NCBI GenBank assembly: GCA_009823505.1
Contig: VZQC01011003.1
Coordinates: forward strand, 39,581 to 103,580
DNA length: 64,000 bases
Direction of reading: 5' to 3'
DNA from: Rhizomys pruinosus
Lineage: Eukaryota; Chordata; Mammalia; Rodentia; Spalacidae
The notes under the pieces are model-generated. The model was not told the origin of the DNA, searched no databases, and saw only the letters and a program-made list of their open reading frames with translations. The position numbers and the translations under genes were made by a program. Positions 21,910 to 32,073 of this stretch are shown here, piece by piece. Position 1 is the stretch's first letter; each line of letters begins with the position of its first letter.

Positions 21910-22334
21910 AATTAATTTTATTTATTTATGTATGTGTATGAATGTACTGCCTGCATGCAAGTTTGTGCACCCGTGTCGTGCAATGCCGCGGAGGTCAGAA
22001 GAGGGTCTCGGATACCCCTGGAACTGGAGTTCTCCTGGAATTGGAGTTTCAGATGGTTCTCGGACGCCATGTGGGTGCTGGGGATCGAACCCAGGTCCTC
22101 TGCAAGAGCAGTCGGTGCTCTTAACTGCTAGGCCATCTCTCCAGCCCCTAATTAATTAATTTTTATGTGTATGAGCATACCATCTGCATGTAGGTTGATG
22201 TGGCCCTGTCGTGCAATGCTGCAGAGGTCAGAAGAGGGTGTTGGATTTCCCTGGAACTGGAGTTAAAGAATCGAACCTGGGTCCTCTGCAAGAGGAGTTG
22301 GTGCTCTTAACCGTTGAGCTATCTCTCCATCCCC
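21910..22334 (-). repeat. Two minus-strand B2 SINEs
   Basis: A duplicated-core B2 (21910-22148) and a simple-core, diverged B2 (22150-22334) lie in tandem; (TTAA)n surrounds their tails. Confidence 0.9.
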
Positions 22335-22391
22335 ACAAGTCAATATATTTTTAAAATAAGGCAAAAAAAGATGGTTAAAGAAAATTAATGC

Positions 22392-22545
22392 AGCCAGGCA
22401 CGGTGGTGCACCACTTTAATCCTAGCACTTGGGAGGCAGAGGCAGGCAGATCTTTGTGAGTTCAAGGCCAGCCTGGTCTATAGAGCAAGTTCCAGGACAG
22501 CTGGGGCTACAGGGAGACCCTGTCTCAAAAAGACAAAAAAAAAAA
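22392..22545 (+). repeat. B1 SINE
   Basis: GCCAGGCACGGTGGTGCACC to CTGTCTCAAAAAGAC plus A tract. Confidence 0.93.
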
Positions 22546-22712
22546 GTGTTGTGACATCTCAGACTCTCAAAAGACAGGATCTGTAAACACACAAAGAGAA
22601 CAAGAGAGCAAGTTTCAAGTTCATGGAAAACACCAATACGCAGTCCAAGGACCCCAGGACAAGCCTTGGCTATTCCAAAAACAAGCAAGGCTCAGCCTGA
22701 CTCCAGAATTAC

Positions 22713-22822
22713 CTCCTCCAACATCTTCTGCTCTCTCTCCAGCCCCGCAGCCTCAAGCTGCTCCTCCTCCTCCAGCATGGCTGGGGTGATCACAGCCGTC
22801 TCCACCTGCTCCACTTCTTGTG
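22713..22822 (-). pseudogene. HELLS: Exon-like block resembling HELLS N-terminus
   Basis: Read on the minus strand, 22822 down to 22713 encodes a peptide containing [20 protein letters not shown], which I recognise as the N-terminal acidic segment of HELLS (LSH), a SNF2-family chromatin remodeller needed for DNA methylation. The block ends at a GT (complement at 22711-22712) in a good 5' splice-site context (GGAG/GTAATT) and is preceded by an AG. The usual start methionine just before VEQ is replaced (QEVEQ). The remainder of HELLS, including the coiled coil and helicase domains, was not found downstream on the minus strand within the window. It could be a relic of a duplicated first exon or an exon of a HELLS gene whose other exons are outside or unrecognised. 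The surrounding DNA (22680-23060) is GC-richer than its neighbours, as expected near a promoter. Confidence 0.5.
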
Positions 22823-23060
22823 CTGAGGGCCCTAGAACGCGAAGGCTTTGGCTGTGAGTCTGTAAATCTCACCTACAACTCCAGGTCCTACAACTCTCCT
22901 CCCGGCCCTGGGCACCTGAGGGCAAAGCCCAGGCCTCTGGAGGCCAAGCCAGGTCTCCACATCTGCCCAGGCTCCAGCATCTGGAAGATCTGCTCCTGTC
23001 ACCAAACTCAGGCGATGGCCTCCACTCGCCTGGCCTCCTCGGCCTCTCACGCCCCCTTTT

Positions 23061-23061
23061 N
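23061..23061. other. Single-N contig join
   Basis: A lone N in a T tract. GC-rich sequence on the left changes abruptly to AT-rich sequence on the right, so the join may not be true adjacency. Confidence 0.8.
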
Positions 23062-23612
23062 TTTTAAAAGCAGGTCATATGAAAAACCATGTTGTGTTAA
23101 TTTGTTTTAAATTCATACGATTATTATAGTTCTATGTGGGGTGGTGGTTCATTTTTTTCCACTTAGCGATAGTTTATAATAGTAAGAATTTTTCCTTATG
23201 TTTCTGGGTTATGTATGTACAAACTGAGGCTGTAAATTGTGAACACTGGAAAGCACCATTATGGCATAAACATCGTAATAATATATTAAAGGTAAATATA
23301 AATGGAAATGAAAGTTACATTACTGTGGAACTTATCTTCCAACTCTTTAAGTTAAGCTTTAGAGATTTGCGTTAGTGGGTAACTAGTAAGTTTTAAAAAC
23401 ACTGCACATTCCTGTGTGAATCAAAATTATTATTTACTTTGTAACTTATTCAGCTTGGCAAGTGCTTTTGATCTGATGGGGTTAATAGCATTGAATAATA
23501 TATTTACTCAGTTGAAAACTATTCATTTCTACATATTTCTGTAATACACATCAATAAGACTAATTGTATTAAAATTTGGGGGAACTTTAGGACCTTTAAA
23601 AAAGAGTATTAA
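23062..23612. other. Low-repeat AT-rich DNA
   Basis: No repeats and no coding frame. Composition is similar to 21207-21870. Confidence 0.4.
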
Positions 23613-23773
23613 AGGCCGGGCGTGGTGGCGCATGCCTTTAATCCTAGCACTCGGGAGGCAGAAGCAGGCGGATCTTTGTGAGTTCAAGGCCAGCCTGGTG
23701 TACAGAGTGAGCTCCAGGTCAGCTGGGGCTACAGGGAGACCCTGTCTCGAAAAGACCAAAAAAAAAAAAAAAG
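23613..23773 (+). repeat. B1 SINE, young-looking
   Basis: GGCCGGGCGTGGTGGCGCATG with intact CpGs, to CTGTCTCGAAAAGACC plus A tract; flanked by near-identical GAGTATTAA and AAGTATTAA. Confidence 0.95.
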
Positions 23774-23983
23774 TATTAATACTCATTAGCTACATCTATG
23801 ATAAAAGTGTTTATTCTGGTTTACCTACATAATGCTGCGGTTGGTGGAAATGATAAAGTGTTAACACTCTGTGGATGCAGTGGACTAATAAAATGAATAT
23901 TTGGTAAAAATCATTTGGTAAGTATTACAAACTCTACACTTAAAATGAAACATACTTTTTGTTTTCTTTAAATGTGTTGCAAA
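23774..23983. other. Low-repeat DNA
   Basis: No gene seen. An AATAAAATG motif near 23888 could be a polyadenylation signal but has no gene attached. Confidence 0.35.
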
Positions 23984-24130
23984 TTGCCGGGCATGCCTTT
24001 AATCCTAGCACTTGGGAGGCAGAGGCAGATGGATCTCTGTGAGTTCAAGGCCAGCCTGGTCTACAGAGCAAGCTCTAGGACAGCTGGGGCTACAGGGAGA
24101 CCCTGTCTCAAAAAGACCAAAAATAAAAAA
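23984..24130 (+). repeat. B1 SINE with head deletion, at gap edge
   Basis: The head skips from GCCGGGC to ATGCCTTTAATCC; the A-rich tail runs into the N gap. Confidence 0.88.
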
Positions 24131-24811
24131 NNNNNNNNNNNNNNNNNNNNNNNNNNNNNNNNNNNNNNNNNNNNNNNNNNNNNNNNNNNNNNNNNNNNNN
24201 NNNNNNNNNNNNNNNNNNNNNNNNNNNNNNNNNNNNNNNNNNNNNNNNNNNNNNNNNNNNNNNNNNNNNNNNNNNNNNNNNNNNNNNNNNNNNNNNNNNN
24301 NNNNNNNNNNNNNNNNNNNNNNNNNNNNNNNNNNNNNNNNNNNNNNNNNNNNNNNNNNNNNNNNNNNNNNNNNNNNNNNNNNNNNNNNNNNNNNNNNNNN
24401 NNNNNNNNNNNNNNNNNNNNNNNNNNNNNNNNNNNNNNNNNNNNNNNNNNNNNNNNNNNNNNNNNNNNNNNNNNNNNNNNNNNNNNNNNNNNNNNNNNNN
24501 NNNNNNNNNNNNNNNNNNNNNNNNNNNNNNNNNNNNNNNNNNNNNNNNNNNNNNNNNNNNNNNNNNNNNNNNNNNNNNNNNNNNNNNNNNNNNNNNNNNN
24601 NNNNNNNNNNNNNNNNNNNNNNNNNNNNNNNNNNNNNNNNNNNNNNNNNNNNNNNNNNNNNNNNNNNNNNNNNNNNNNNNNNNNNNNNNNNNNNNNNNNN
24701 NNNNNNNNNNNNNNNNNNNNNNNNNNNNNNNNNNNNNNNNNNNNNNNNNNNNNNNNNNNNNNNNNNNNNNNNNNNNNNNNNNNNNNNNNNNNNNNNNNNN
24801 NNNNNNNNNNN
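24131..24811. other. Assembly gap (N run)
   Basis: 681 Ns between a plus-strand and a minus-strand B1. The frames that appear to cross it are artefacts. Confidence 0.99.
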
Positions 24812-24960
24812 TTTGGTCTTTTTTGAGACAGGGTCTCCCTGTAGTCCCAGCTGTCCTGGAACTCACTCTGTAGACCAGGCTGGCCTTGAACTCACAAAGA
24901 TCTGCCTGCCTCTGCCTCCCAAGTGCTAGGATTAAAGGCGTGCGCCACCACGCCTGGCAA
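24812..24960 (-). repeat. B1 SINE at gap edge
   Basis: Starts TTTGGTCTTTTTTGAGACAG directly after the gap and ends CACCACGCCTGGC. Confidence 0.95.
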
Positions 24961-24961
24961 A

Positions 24962-25385
24962 CTGGATAGTTTTAATGCCAACTTGACACACCTTAACTAA
25001 GAAACCTCAATAATTGCCTTCACTGGACTGGCCTACGCCCATTGTGGGCAATGCCATCCTTGGCCAGATATTTCTTTCTTTCTTGGTCTTTTTGAGGCAA
25101 GGTCTCCTGTAGCCCCGGGTAGCCTGGAACTCACTATGTAAACCAGGCTGGCCTTGAACTCACAGACATCCTCCTGCCTCTGCCTCCCCTCCCAAGTGCT
25201 AGGATTAAAGGCATGTGCCACCATGCCCAGTGGCCAGCTATTTCTATATTGTATACAATAGGCTAAACTTGAGCCAGTGACACAAACCAGTAATCAGATC
25301 CCTTCCTAGCCTTTGCTGCAGTTACTACCTTCATACTCCTGCCGTGAATAAGCTTTTACTATTAGTCAGAGTGTTTTGCCACAGC
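24962..25385 (+). repeat. Old rodent interspersed repeat R, split by B1
   Basis: GATAGTTTTAATGCCAACTTG begins a widely seen rodent repeat whose other copies here are in the opposite orientation (42835, 46430, 57440 and 52990). A minus-strand B1 at 25074-25230 sits inside it between GGCCAGATATTTCT and GGCCAGCTATTTCT. The family name is not certain to me. Confidence 0.6.
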
Positions 25386-25396
25386 AATTCAGAATT

Positions 25397-25686
25397 TTTT
25401 TTTTTGTCTTTTTCGAGACAGGGTCTCCCTGTAGCCCCAGCTGTCCTGGAACTCACTCTGTAGACCAGGCTGTCCTTGAACTCACAAAGATCTGCCACCA
25501 CCCCAGCAATAATTTATTAAAAATATTTTAGTGAAGCTGGGTATGGTGGCACATGCCTTTAATCCAAGCACTTGGGAGACAGAGGCAGGTGGATCTTTGT
25601 GAGTTCAAGGCCAGCCTGTTCTACAGAGAGAATTCTAGGATGGCTGGGGCTACAGGGAGACCCTGTCTCAAAAAGACAAAAAAAAA
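25397..25686. repeat. Truncated B1 (-) and B1 (+)
   Basis: B1 (-) at 25397-25507 lacks about 40 bases before its head. B1 (+) at 25538-25686 is near full length. Confidence 0.88.
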
Positions 25687-25740
25687 GTTTTAGTCAATGT
25701 TCAAGCTTTATTTATGTGTTTTATAGAAAAACATTCAATT

Positions 25741-26080
25741 GGCCCTCTTAGAGGTTTAACAACCATACTTAAAGTTCCAATCTGACTTGGCAAGAAGAAT
25801 TTAAAGGGACAATCTTTTGGCCCTTACATTCTAAGGTCAACTTATGCCCTAGGGTCCTGCATGAGCACCTCTCTACATGTCCTATGGAAGTGAGTCACCA
25901 GTCATCTCAAGACAGAGAGGTCTTGAAGATTCATTTAAGAGTACTTCTTCAGGCCTGTGTCCAGTCAAAGGAGGAAAGTCAATATAGAGCTAGAGAAGCT
26001 CCTCATGCTTCAAAGGAAAGCTCCAGTCAAGCAAGACCTGACTTTGTCCTCATGTAGATGGAACTGGTAAAAAGATCCAG
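25741..26080 (+). repeat. Unclassified dispersed repeat, copy 2
   Basis: Diverged relative of 17741-18102 in the same orientation; ends near TGGAACTGGTAAA in both. The 250 bases after it hold nothing I recognise. Confidence 0.5.
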
Positions 26081-26330
26081 GCACAAGACCTGAGTGACCC
26101 TTAAGGAGCAGAACCTCAACTGACCTTAACACCAAAACTAATTTAATTTATCTGGGCTAACTGTGTGGTTTTAAACACCCCAACAGGAAACTATGATCAA
26201 AGAAGTACCTCAGAGATAGGTAAACCATCGACATTACCCTGCTAGAAAATAACTGAGAAATAGGTCATGGTTAAGCTAGCTCTCATTCTGGAGTCCTGAG
26301 TAGTAAAACTACTTTTTTTTTTCCCCCAAT

Positions 26331-27250
26331 TCCTTGGAATGGAGAAATCAGTTGTAATTCTGATGGGTTTCCCCTTATATGTAACTTGTTGTTTTTCTCT
26401 TGTGGCTTTCAGAATTTTGTCTTTGTTTTGGGCTAGGCCATCTCTCCAGTCCCTTTCATAATCTTTACTTGAGCTTTTTAGTTGTTCTGTGTTGTCCTGT
26501 GTTGTTCTGCTTCCTCCATTCTATTTCTGAGGCTTTTTCCATTCCTTTCCTCTTGAATGGATAAGTGTTCTATTTTCTTTTTCATTCCATCCTGTTATTT
26601 CTTTAGTATTTCCACTTCCTTTTGGAGCTTCTCAATCTCTTCCTGTAGCTCCTTGCTTCACTGGTTGGTTTCCTTTGTCAGTGTTTCCACTTCCTCTAGG
26701 TCTTTCTTGAGTTTTTCATTCTCTGTCCTTAGTTCTCTGACTTGTTCTTTATATTCTTTGATTTCTTTGAATATGTCTGCGATTGTTCCTCTAAGATCTG
26801 TGTCCTGGGCAATACCCCAGGGGATCCCGCTGTAAGAATCTCCCACAGGGTTGGTAGAGCTTGGTGTGGAATTATCCTGCACCTTTCCCATGTTGTCCCT
26901 TTGTCGTGTCCCCGGAATGTAGGTTTTCCCTTTTTGCCTGTACTCTGATGTGAATCACAAATGCCTCTTCACTATGTTGAAGGCTTGCTTTGCTTGCCTT
27001 CTTCAGATGCCTTTTTTCCCTCCTTGTTTATGAAGTGTTGACTTGTCTAGGTTTCAGGCTTTCAATTTTGTTTATATATTGGAGGTCTAACTCACTCTTC
27101 CCTTTCTGTTCTGAAGGTTCTCTAAAAAAATCCATTTGGACACTCCCTCAGCAGTTCCAGTTGTTGTTGGTGGGGTGGGGGTGGGGGAGGGATATGCCTG
27201 TACTCTGTGCTTCAGGTGGTCCTGGGAAGTCCCTGATCTAAGCTCTGCAC
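26331..27250 (-). pseudogene. L1 ORF1 remnant with 5' UTR
   Basis: On the minus strand an ATG at 26891 opens a frame whose peptide is rich in E, K and L heptads (DIFKEIKEYKEQVRELRTEN), the coiled coil of L1 ORF1p. It stops at 26658; coiled-coil sequence continues in frame after the stop to about 26456. From 26433 to about 26340 the C-terminal domain returns (ILKATREKQQVTYKGKPIRI). The RNA-recognition middle is gone, and a 20-odd-base B2-head-like piece is at the join (26434-26455). Upstream, 26895-27250 is probably L1 5' UTR. ORF2 is absent. Confidence 0.75.
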
Positions 27251-27256
27251 ACTCAA

Positions 27257-27345
27257 GTCAACCAGGCTGGCCTTGAACTCACAGAGATCCACCTGTCTCT
27301 GCCTCCCAAGTGCTAGGATTAAAGGCCTGCACCACCACGCCTGGC
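27257..27345 (-). repeat. B1 SINE, truncated
   Basis: Only the half nearest the head remains, abutting the L1 5' UTR. Confidence 0.85.
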
Positions 27346-27349
27346 TGCA

Positions 27350-27660
27350 ATTGTGTTTCTATAAAATCACCAAATTCCTCTAGTTTGTGGTTTTTGTCTT
27401 TAAAAGCTCTCTGTAGCAAACAGTTGGAGTCATACTCATCCCTGCATGGAGCAGCTGTGTCCCTGGTCCACTAGTTTTCTCAATTGGCTCCCTGGTGGAC
27501 CAGCAAATTAAACAAACTTTGTTTCAAAGGCTGAATCCTGGAATTGAGAGATTTTTCTGTGCAATTTTCAGACTCAACACCATTAAGAGCATACATTAAA
27601 TCTCTGTAAAAGCAGATAAGACAATTAGCAACAACAGAATGCACTTAGGTCCTAATTAAA
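27350..27660. other. No gene recognised
   Basis: Single-copy-looking sequence; no repeat head or coding frame. Confidence 0.4.
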
Positions 27661-27671
27661 ATATGCACTAA

Positions 27672-27801
27672 TGCTGGGTGTGGTGGTATATGCAGAGGCA
27701 GGCAGATCTTTGTGAGTTCAAGGCTAGCCTGGTCTACAGAGAGAGTTCCAGGACAGCTAAGACTACAGGGAGACCCTGTCTCAAAAAGACCAAAAAAAAA
27801 A
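27672..27801 (+). repeat. B1 SINE with internal deletion
   Basis: GGTGTGGTGGTATATGCAGAGG skips the box around TTTAATCCTAGCAC. ATGCACTAA lies on both sides. Confidence 0.88.
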
Positions 27802-28003
27802 AAATGCACTAACTAGAGGGAGGTAGTTATTAAATCAGAGGAGACTCTTCCAGGATGATTTTCCTATGGAACAGAAGAGGAAATCAGAGCTTGGCAGCTG
27901 TATCCCATCTGGTTTTCCAATTGACAGGATCTTGGATGAGCTCTGTTATCACAGCCCATGCCTCTACTGGGTCCCTGCCGTTTGTCAGAAATTCCTGATC
28001 TCG

Positions 28004-28139
28004 GTAGGCATGGTGACACACGCCTTTAATCCTAGCACTTGGGAGGCAGAGGCAGGCATATCTTTGTGAGTTCAAGGCCAGCCTGGTCTACAGAGTGAGT
28101 TCTTATAGGGAGACCCTGTCTTGAAAAGAACAACAAAAA
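28004..28139 (+). repeat. B1 SINE with internal deletion
   Basis: AAATTCCTGATCTC is duplicated perfectly on both sides. GGACAGCTGGGGC is missing near the right end. Confidence 0.92.
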
Positions 28140-28203
28140 AAATTCCTGATCTCCATTTTATTCTAAATTAACTCATTCCAGGATTCATCAAGAAATGGCA
28201 TTA

Positions 28204-28481
28204 TGAGGTTGGAGAGATGGCTCAGTGGTTAAGAGCATCGGCTGCTCTTGCAGAGAACCTGGATTCAAATTCTAGCATCCACATGGTGGCTAACAAATAC
28301 CTGTAACTCCAGTTCCAGGGGATCTGATCCCCTCTTCTGACCTCCAATGGCATTACAGGAATGGGTGCTCTTACGGACATGCTGACAATACACTCATACA
28401 CATAAAAAATTATGTATAAAATAAAATATTTTTAAAAAGAAATAATCTTGGCCTTTTGGCTAAGATCAAGTGTAAATAAAA
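28204..28481 (+). mobile_element. B2-U2 snRNA chimeric retroposon
   Basis: One insertion bracketed by a perfect 14-base duplication, AAGAAATGGCATTA, at 28190-28203 and 28482-28495. It contains a complete B2 (28207 to about 28440), then 28446-28474, which matches the first 35 bases of U2 snRNA (GGCCTTTTGGCTAAGATCAA core), then an A-rich end. Because the duplication lies outside both parts, both went in together. The U2 part is not a gene: it stops before the branch-point recognition region is complete and has no promoter. Confidence 0.88.
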
Positions 28482-28524
28482 AAGAAATGGCATTACTACA
28501 TCTTGATATGACATTTCTTTTTTT

Positions 28525-28752
28525 TAACTATTTTTAATTTTACTTATTCTGTATGTGTATGAATGTACTGTCTGCATGTAGGTTTGTGCACCCTTGTCGT
28601 GCAATGCCATGGAGGTCAGAAGAGGGTGTCGGATTCCTTTGAAACTGGAGTTAAAGACAGTTCTTAGCCTCCATGTGGGTGCTGGGAATCAAACCTGGGT
28701 CCTCTGTAAGAGCAGTTGGTGCTCTTAATCGCTAGGCCATCTCTCCAGCCCC
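28525..28752 (-). repeat. B2 SINE, simple core
   Basis: ATATGACATTTCT is present on both sides. Confidence 0.92.
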
Positions 28753-28793
28753 TCAATATGACATTTCTAAGAATTATTTTCTATAGTCACTTT

Positions 28794-29357
28794 TGTTGGG
28801 TCAGATTGGGCCCTAAAATGGAGTCATTCCTACGAAAACAACATGGTATCCACAACCCAGCAGGCAGCATTGTGGAAAACGGAAACCGAACCACCCTAGT
28901 TTCCTTTTTTTTTTTGTTTTGGTCTTTTCAAGACAGGGTCTCCCTGTAGCCCCAGCTGTCCTGGAACTCCCTCTGTAGACCAGGCTGGCCTTGAACTCAA
29001 AAAGATCCACCTGCCTCTGCCTCCCAAGTGCTAGGATTAAAGGCGTGCACCACCAAGCCCAGCATAGCTTCTTAGAACTCACCTGATTTCTGTTTTAACA
29101 AAGCACCCTGACCACAGCTGCAATCTTCCTGATACTATCTAACCGAAAAACATCTAGCTAAAAATACCCCCATGCTGGGTTGCATGTAACTGCCTAAACT
29201 TCCTCCATCCAAACCCTATAACAACCCAACCACCTTCAACCAGAAGTTGCTGGTCTCTTTCCGGTGAGAACAGTCATGTAGCTTGTGCCTCCAATAAACA
29301 CCTCTTTCTCATTTCAGAGTGGTCTCTCCTGGTCATGGTCTTTTCTTGATCCTAACA
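28794..29357 (+). mobile_element. Solo LTR carrying a B1
   Basis: TGTTGGGTCAGA to GATCCTAACA, flanked by ACTTT (28789-28793 and 29358-29362). AATAAA at 29293-29298. A minus-strand B1 (28905-29064) inserted later. Its 3' half matches 10989-11241. Probably ERV1-class. Confidence 0.82.
28905..29064 (-). repeat. B1 SINE inside the LTR
   Basis: Complete B1, T tract first, ending CACCAAGCCCAGC. Confidence 0.94.
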
Positions 29358-29441
29358 ACTTTTCTAGAGACAATTAATACCAAAACAGGAAATTTCTAGC
29401 CAGAATTTCCATTTTCCATGAAAGCATTCTACATAGTAGAC

Positions 29442-29442
<1 letters not shown>

Positions 29443-29488
<46 letters not shown>

Positions 29489-29492
29489 CTCT
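29443..29492. repeat. (GT)n microsatellite
   Basis: About 22 GT units followed by an imperfect extension to about 29502. Confidence 0.95.
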
Positions 29493-29759
29493 GTGTGTGT
29501 ATGTAGACAAAGAATAGGACAATTTTGTGAAAACTGTTCTCTCCTTCCATGTTTGTAGGGGCTCTAGGGCTCAAACTTAGGTCGTCAGTCTTGCATAGCA
29601 AGTGCCTTTACCCACAGTCTTGCCAGTCCTGAGATCTATCTTTTGACTGAGAACTTCTGATGTTGTTGAGATGATATGAAGTTGGTACAGACTATGGTCC
29701 CATGGACAATAATCTCATCTACCATGAGAGAAAACATGACTCATTTATTAAGACCAAGA

Positions 29760-30110
29760 AAATGCTGGAAGTGGTGATTGATGTCTGTAATTCTAGCACT
29801 CCAGAAGTAGAGATAGTAGGGCTGCTATGAGTTCTGGATTACAGAGTGAGACCATGTCTCAAAGAAGAAAAGGGGGTGGTGTAGAGATAGCTCATCAGTT
29901 ATGACACTGGCTGTTCTTGCAGAAGACCCAGGTTCGGTTCCCAATACCAACATGGTGGCAAAAAATATCCCTAACTCCAGTTCCAGGGGATCCAGTGCCC
30001 TCTTCTGTCCACTGAGGGCACTCCTGGCATGGGTCCACTTGTATGCATGCAGGCATAGCACTCATACACATTAAAAAAATAAATAAACAAATAAAATTTA
30101 AAAATTTAAA
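29760..30110 (+). repeat. Old B1-like SINE and diverged B3-type SINE
   Basis: B1-like 29765-29868 is followed by B3/B2-type 29875-30110 with CACTGAGGGCACTCC in place of the usual core. Confidence 0.7.
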
Positions 30111-30853
30111 CCTGCCAAGCATGGTGGTGCATGCCTTTAATCCCAGCACTCAGGAATGAGAGGCAAGTGGCTATCTGTGAGTTCAAGACCAGCCTAGTGT
30201 ACATAAAGAGTTCCATGCCAGCTAGGGCTACAGGGAGACCCTGTTTCAAAAAGACCAAAATAAAACAAATAAATTTGGGGGTGTAGCTGGGCGTGGTGGC
30301 ACATGCCTTTAATCCTAGCACTCGGGAGGCAGAGGCAGGCGGATCTTTGTGAGTTCAAGGCCAGCCTGGTCTACAAAGTGAGTTCCAGGACAGCTGGGGC
30401 TACAGGGAGACCATGTCTCGAAAAGACCAAAAAAAAAAAAAAATTGGGGGGTGTAGAGATGGCTCAGTGGTTAAGAGCACCAACTGTTCTTGCAGAGGAC
30501 GGGGTTCGATTCCCAGCACCCACATGGTGGCTAAGAACTGTCATTAACTCTAGTTCCAGGGGAATCCGACGCCCTCTTCTGACCTCTGCGGCATTGCACG
30601 ACATGGGTGCACCAACCTACATGCAGACAGTATGCTCATACACATAAAAAATTAAAAAAAAATACAGCTGGGTGTGGTGGCACGTGCCTTTAGTCCCAGC
30701 ACTGGGGAAGTAGAGGTAGGTGGTTCTCTGTGAGTTCAAGGCCAGCCTGGTCTACAGAGCAAGCTCCAGGACAGCTGGTACTAAAAGGGAGACCCCCCCA
30801 CCTCAAAAATACCAAAAAAAGGAAAAAACTAAAAAATAAAATAAAATAAAATA
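30111..30853 (+). repeat. Four SINEs in a row: B1, B1, B2, B1
   Basis: B1 30111-30266, B1 30283-30443, B2 30445-30655 (simple core), B1 30666-30818, all in the same orientation, then (AAAAT)n to 30853. Confidence 0.92.
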
Positions 30854-30984
30854 AGCTTCCTAGAGCTCTTAAAAAATAAATAATTCAACAAGAAAGCAAT
30901 CATAAATTGCTCAAGATGTTGGATTATGAAATATTTGAAACTATATTTACTCCTGGAATTTCCAGTATAATAAACAAATACTTT

Positions 30985-31426
30985 AAAAAAAGTTTATATT
31001 TATTTTGTGTGTATGAGTTTTTCCTGCATGTATGTAAGTACACCTATGTTGTACAATGCCCATGGAGGCCAAAAGAGGGTGTTGGATCACCTGGAACTGG
31101 AGTTTCACACAGTTCTTAGCCAGTATTATGGGTATTAGGAACCAAACCCAGGTCCTCTGTAAGAACAGCCAGTGCTCTTAACTGCTGAGCCATCTCTCCA
31201 GGTCCTACTTTTTGTTTTTGAGACAGGATCTCATGTAGCCCAGCGTAGCCTCAAGCTTGATATGCCGGAGATAACCTTGAACTCTGACCTTTCTGCCTAA
31301 ATCTCCAGAATGCTGGGATTACTAGCAGGCATCAGCATGCTTGGTTTTCTGTCTGCTGAGGATTGAATCAGAGCTCTGTGCATGCGAGGTGAACATTCTA
31401 CCAAGTAAACTGCATCCTCAGCCCCA
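30985..31426 (-). repeat. Diverged B2/B3 then B4 (ID-B1)
   Basis: B2/B3 at 30985-31204. A minus-strand B1-like part (31207-31344) plus ID-like head (31345-31426) forms a B4. Confidence 0.7.
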
Positions 31427-31529
31427 TTGCTTTTTAAGTGAAAGTAGTTTGACCTGGGTTATGTATTTTTCAGTTTAAAGAATGACAATAAAAATAAATT
31501 CCTACTCTGAGAAGGAAGTTCTTTGAAGC

Positions 31530-32073
31530 TTTTTTGTTGTTGTTGTTTTTTGTTTTGTTTTATTTTTGTTGCTATTTTGTTTGGTTTTAGACAGATCTCC
31601 CTGAAGCTCCAGCTGGCCTGGAATTAGCTATATAGGTCAGACTGACTTCAATCTCACATAGATTCACCTTCCTTTGCCTCCCAAGTGCTGGGATTAAAGG
31701 CATGAGCCATCACACCTGGCTTGAAGCTGGTTTTAATGTATTTTAGTAATATACACAATAAATATGACATTTGCATTAATAAAAAGCCTAGACATAGTGG
31801 CTTTCACCTGTGATCTTAGCACTGAGGAGGCAGAATCCAGTGCATTGCAAATTCAAGGATTGTCTGAACTACATTTCAAGTTTTAGGCAGTTCCTAGACT
31901 GTGTCTGAAATGCAAAAAAACAACCGAAAAGGCAACCACCAAAACACAATGAAAGCTGGTGCATGCCTTTAATTCCAGTACCTGGGAGGCACAGACAGGC
32001 AGATCTCTGTGAGTTCAAGGCCAGCTGGGGATATAGGGAAACCCTGTCTCAAAAAGACCAGAAAAAAAAAAGG
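31530..32073. repeat. B1 (-), old B1 (+), B1 (+)
   Basis: 31530-31722 (long T/G-rich tail, TTGAAGCT duplicated around it), 31783-31925 (very diverged), 31952-32073 (head and middle deletions). Confidence 0.75.

Noticed and set aside
23972..24929. Long frames across 24.0-24.9 kb
   Set aside because: They cross 681 Ns; only B1 sequence remains on each side.
28446..28474. U2 snRNA gene
   Set aside because: Only about 29 bases of the 5' end are present, with no snRNA promoter, Sm site or 3' box.
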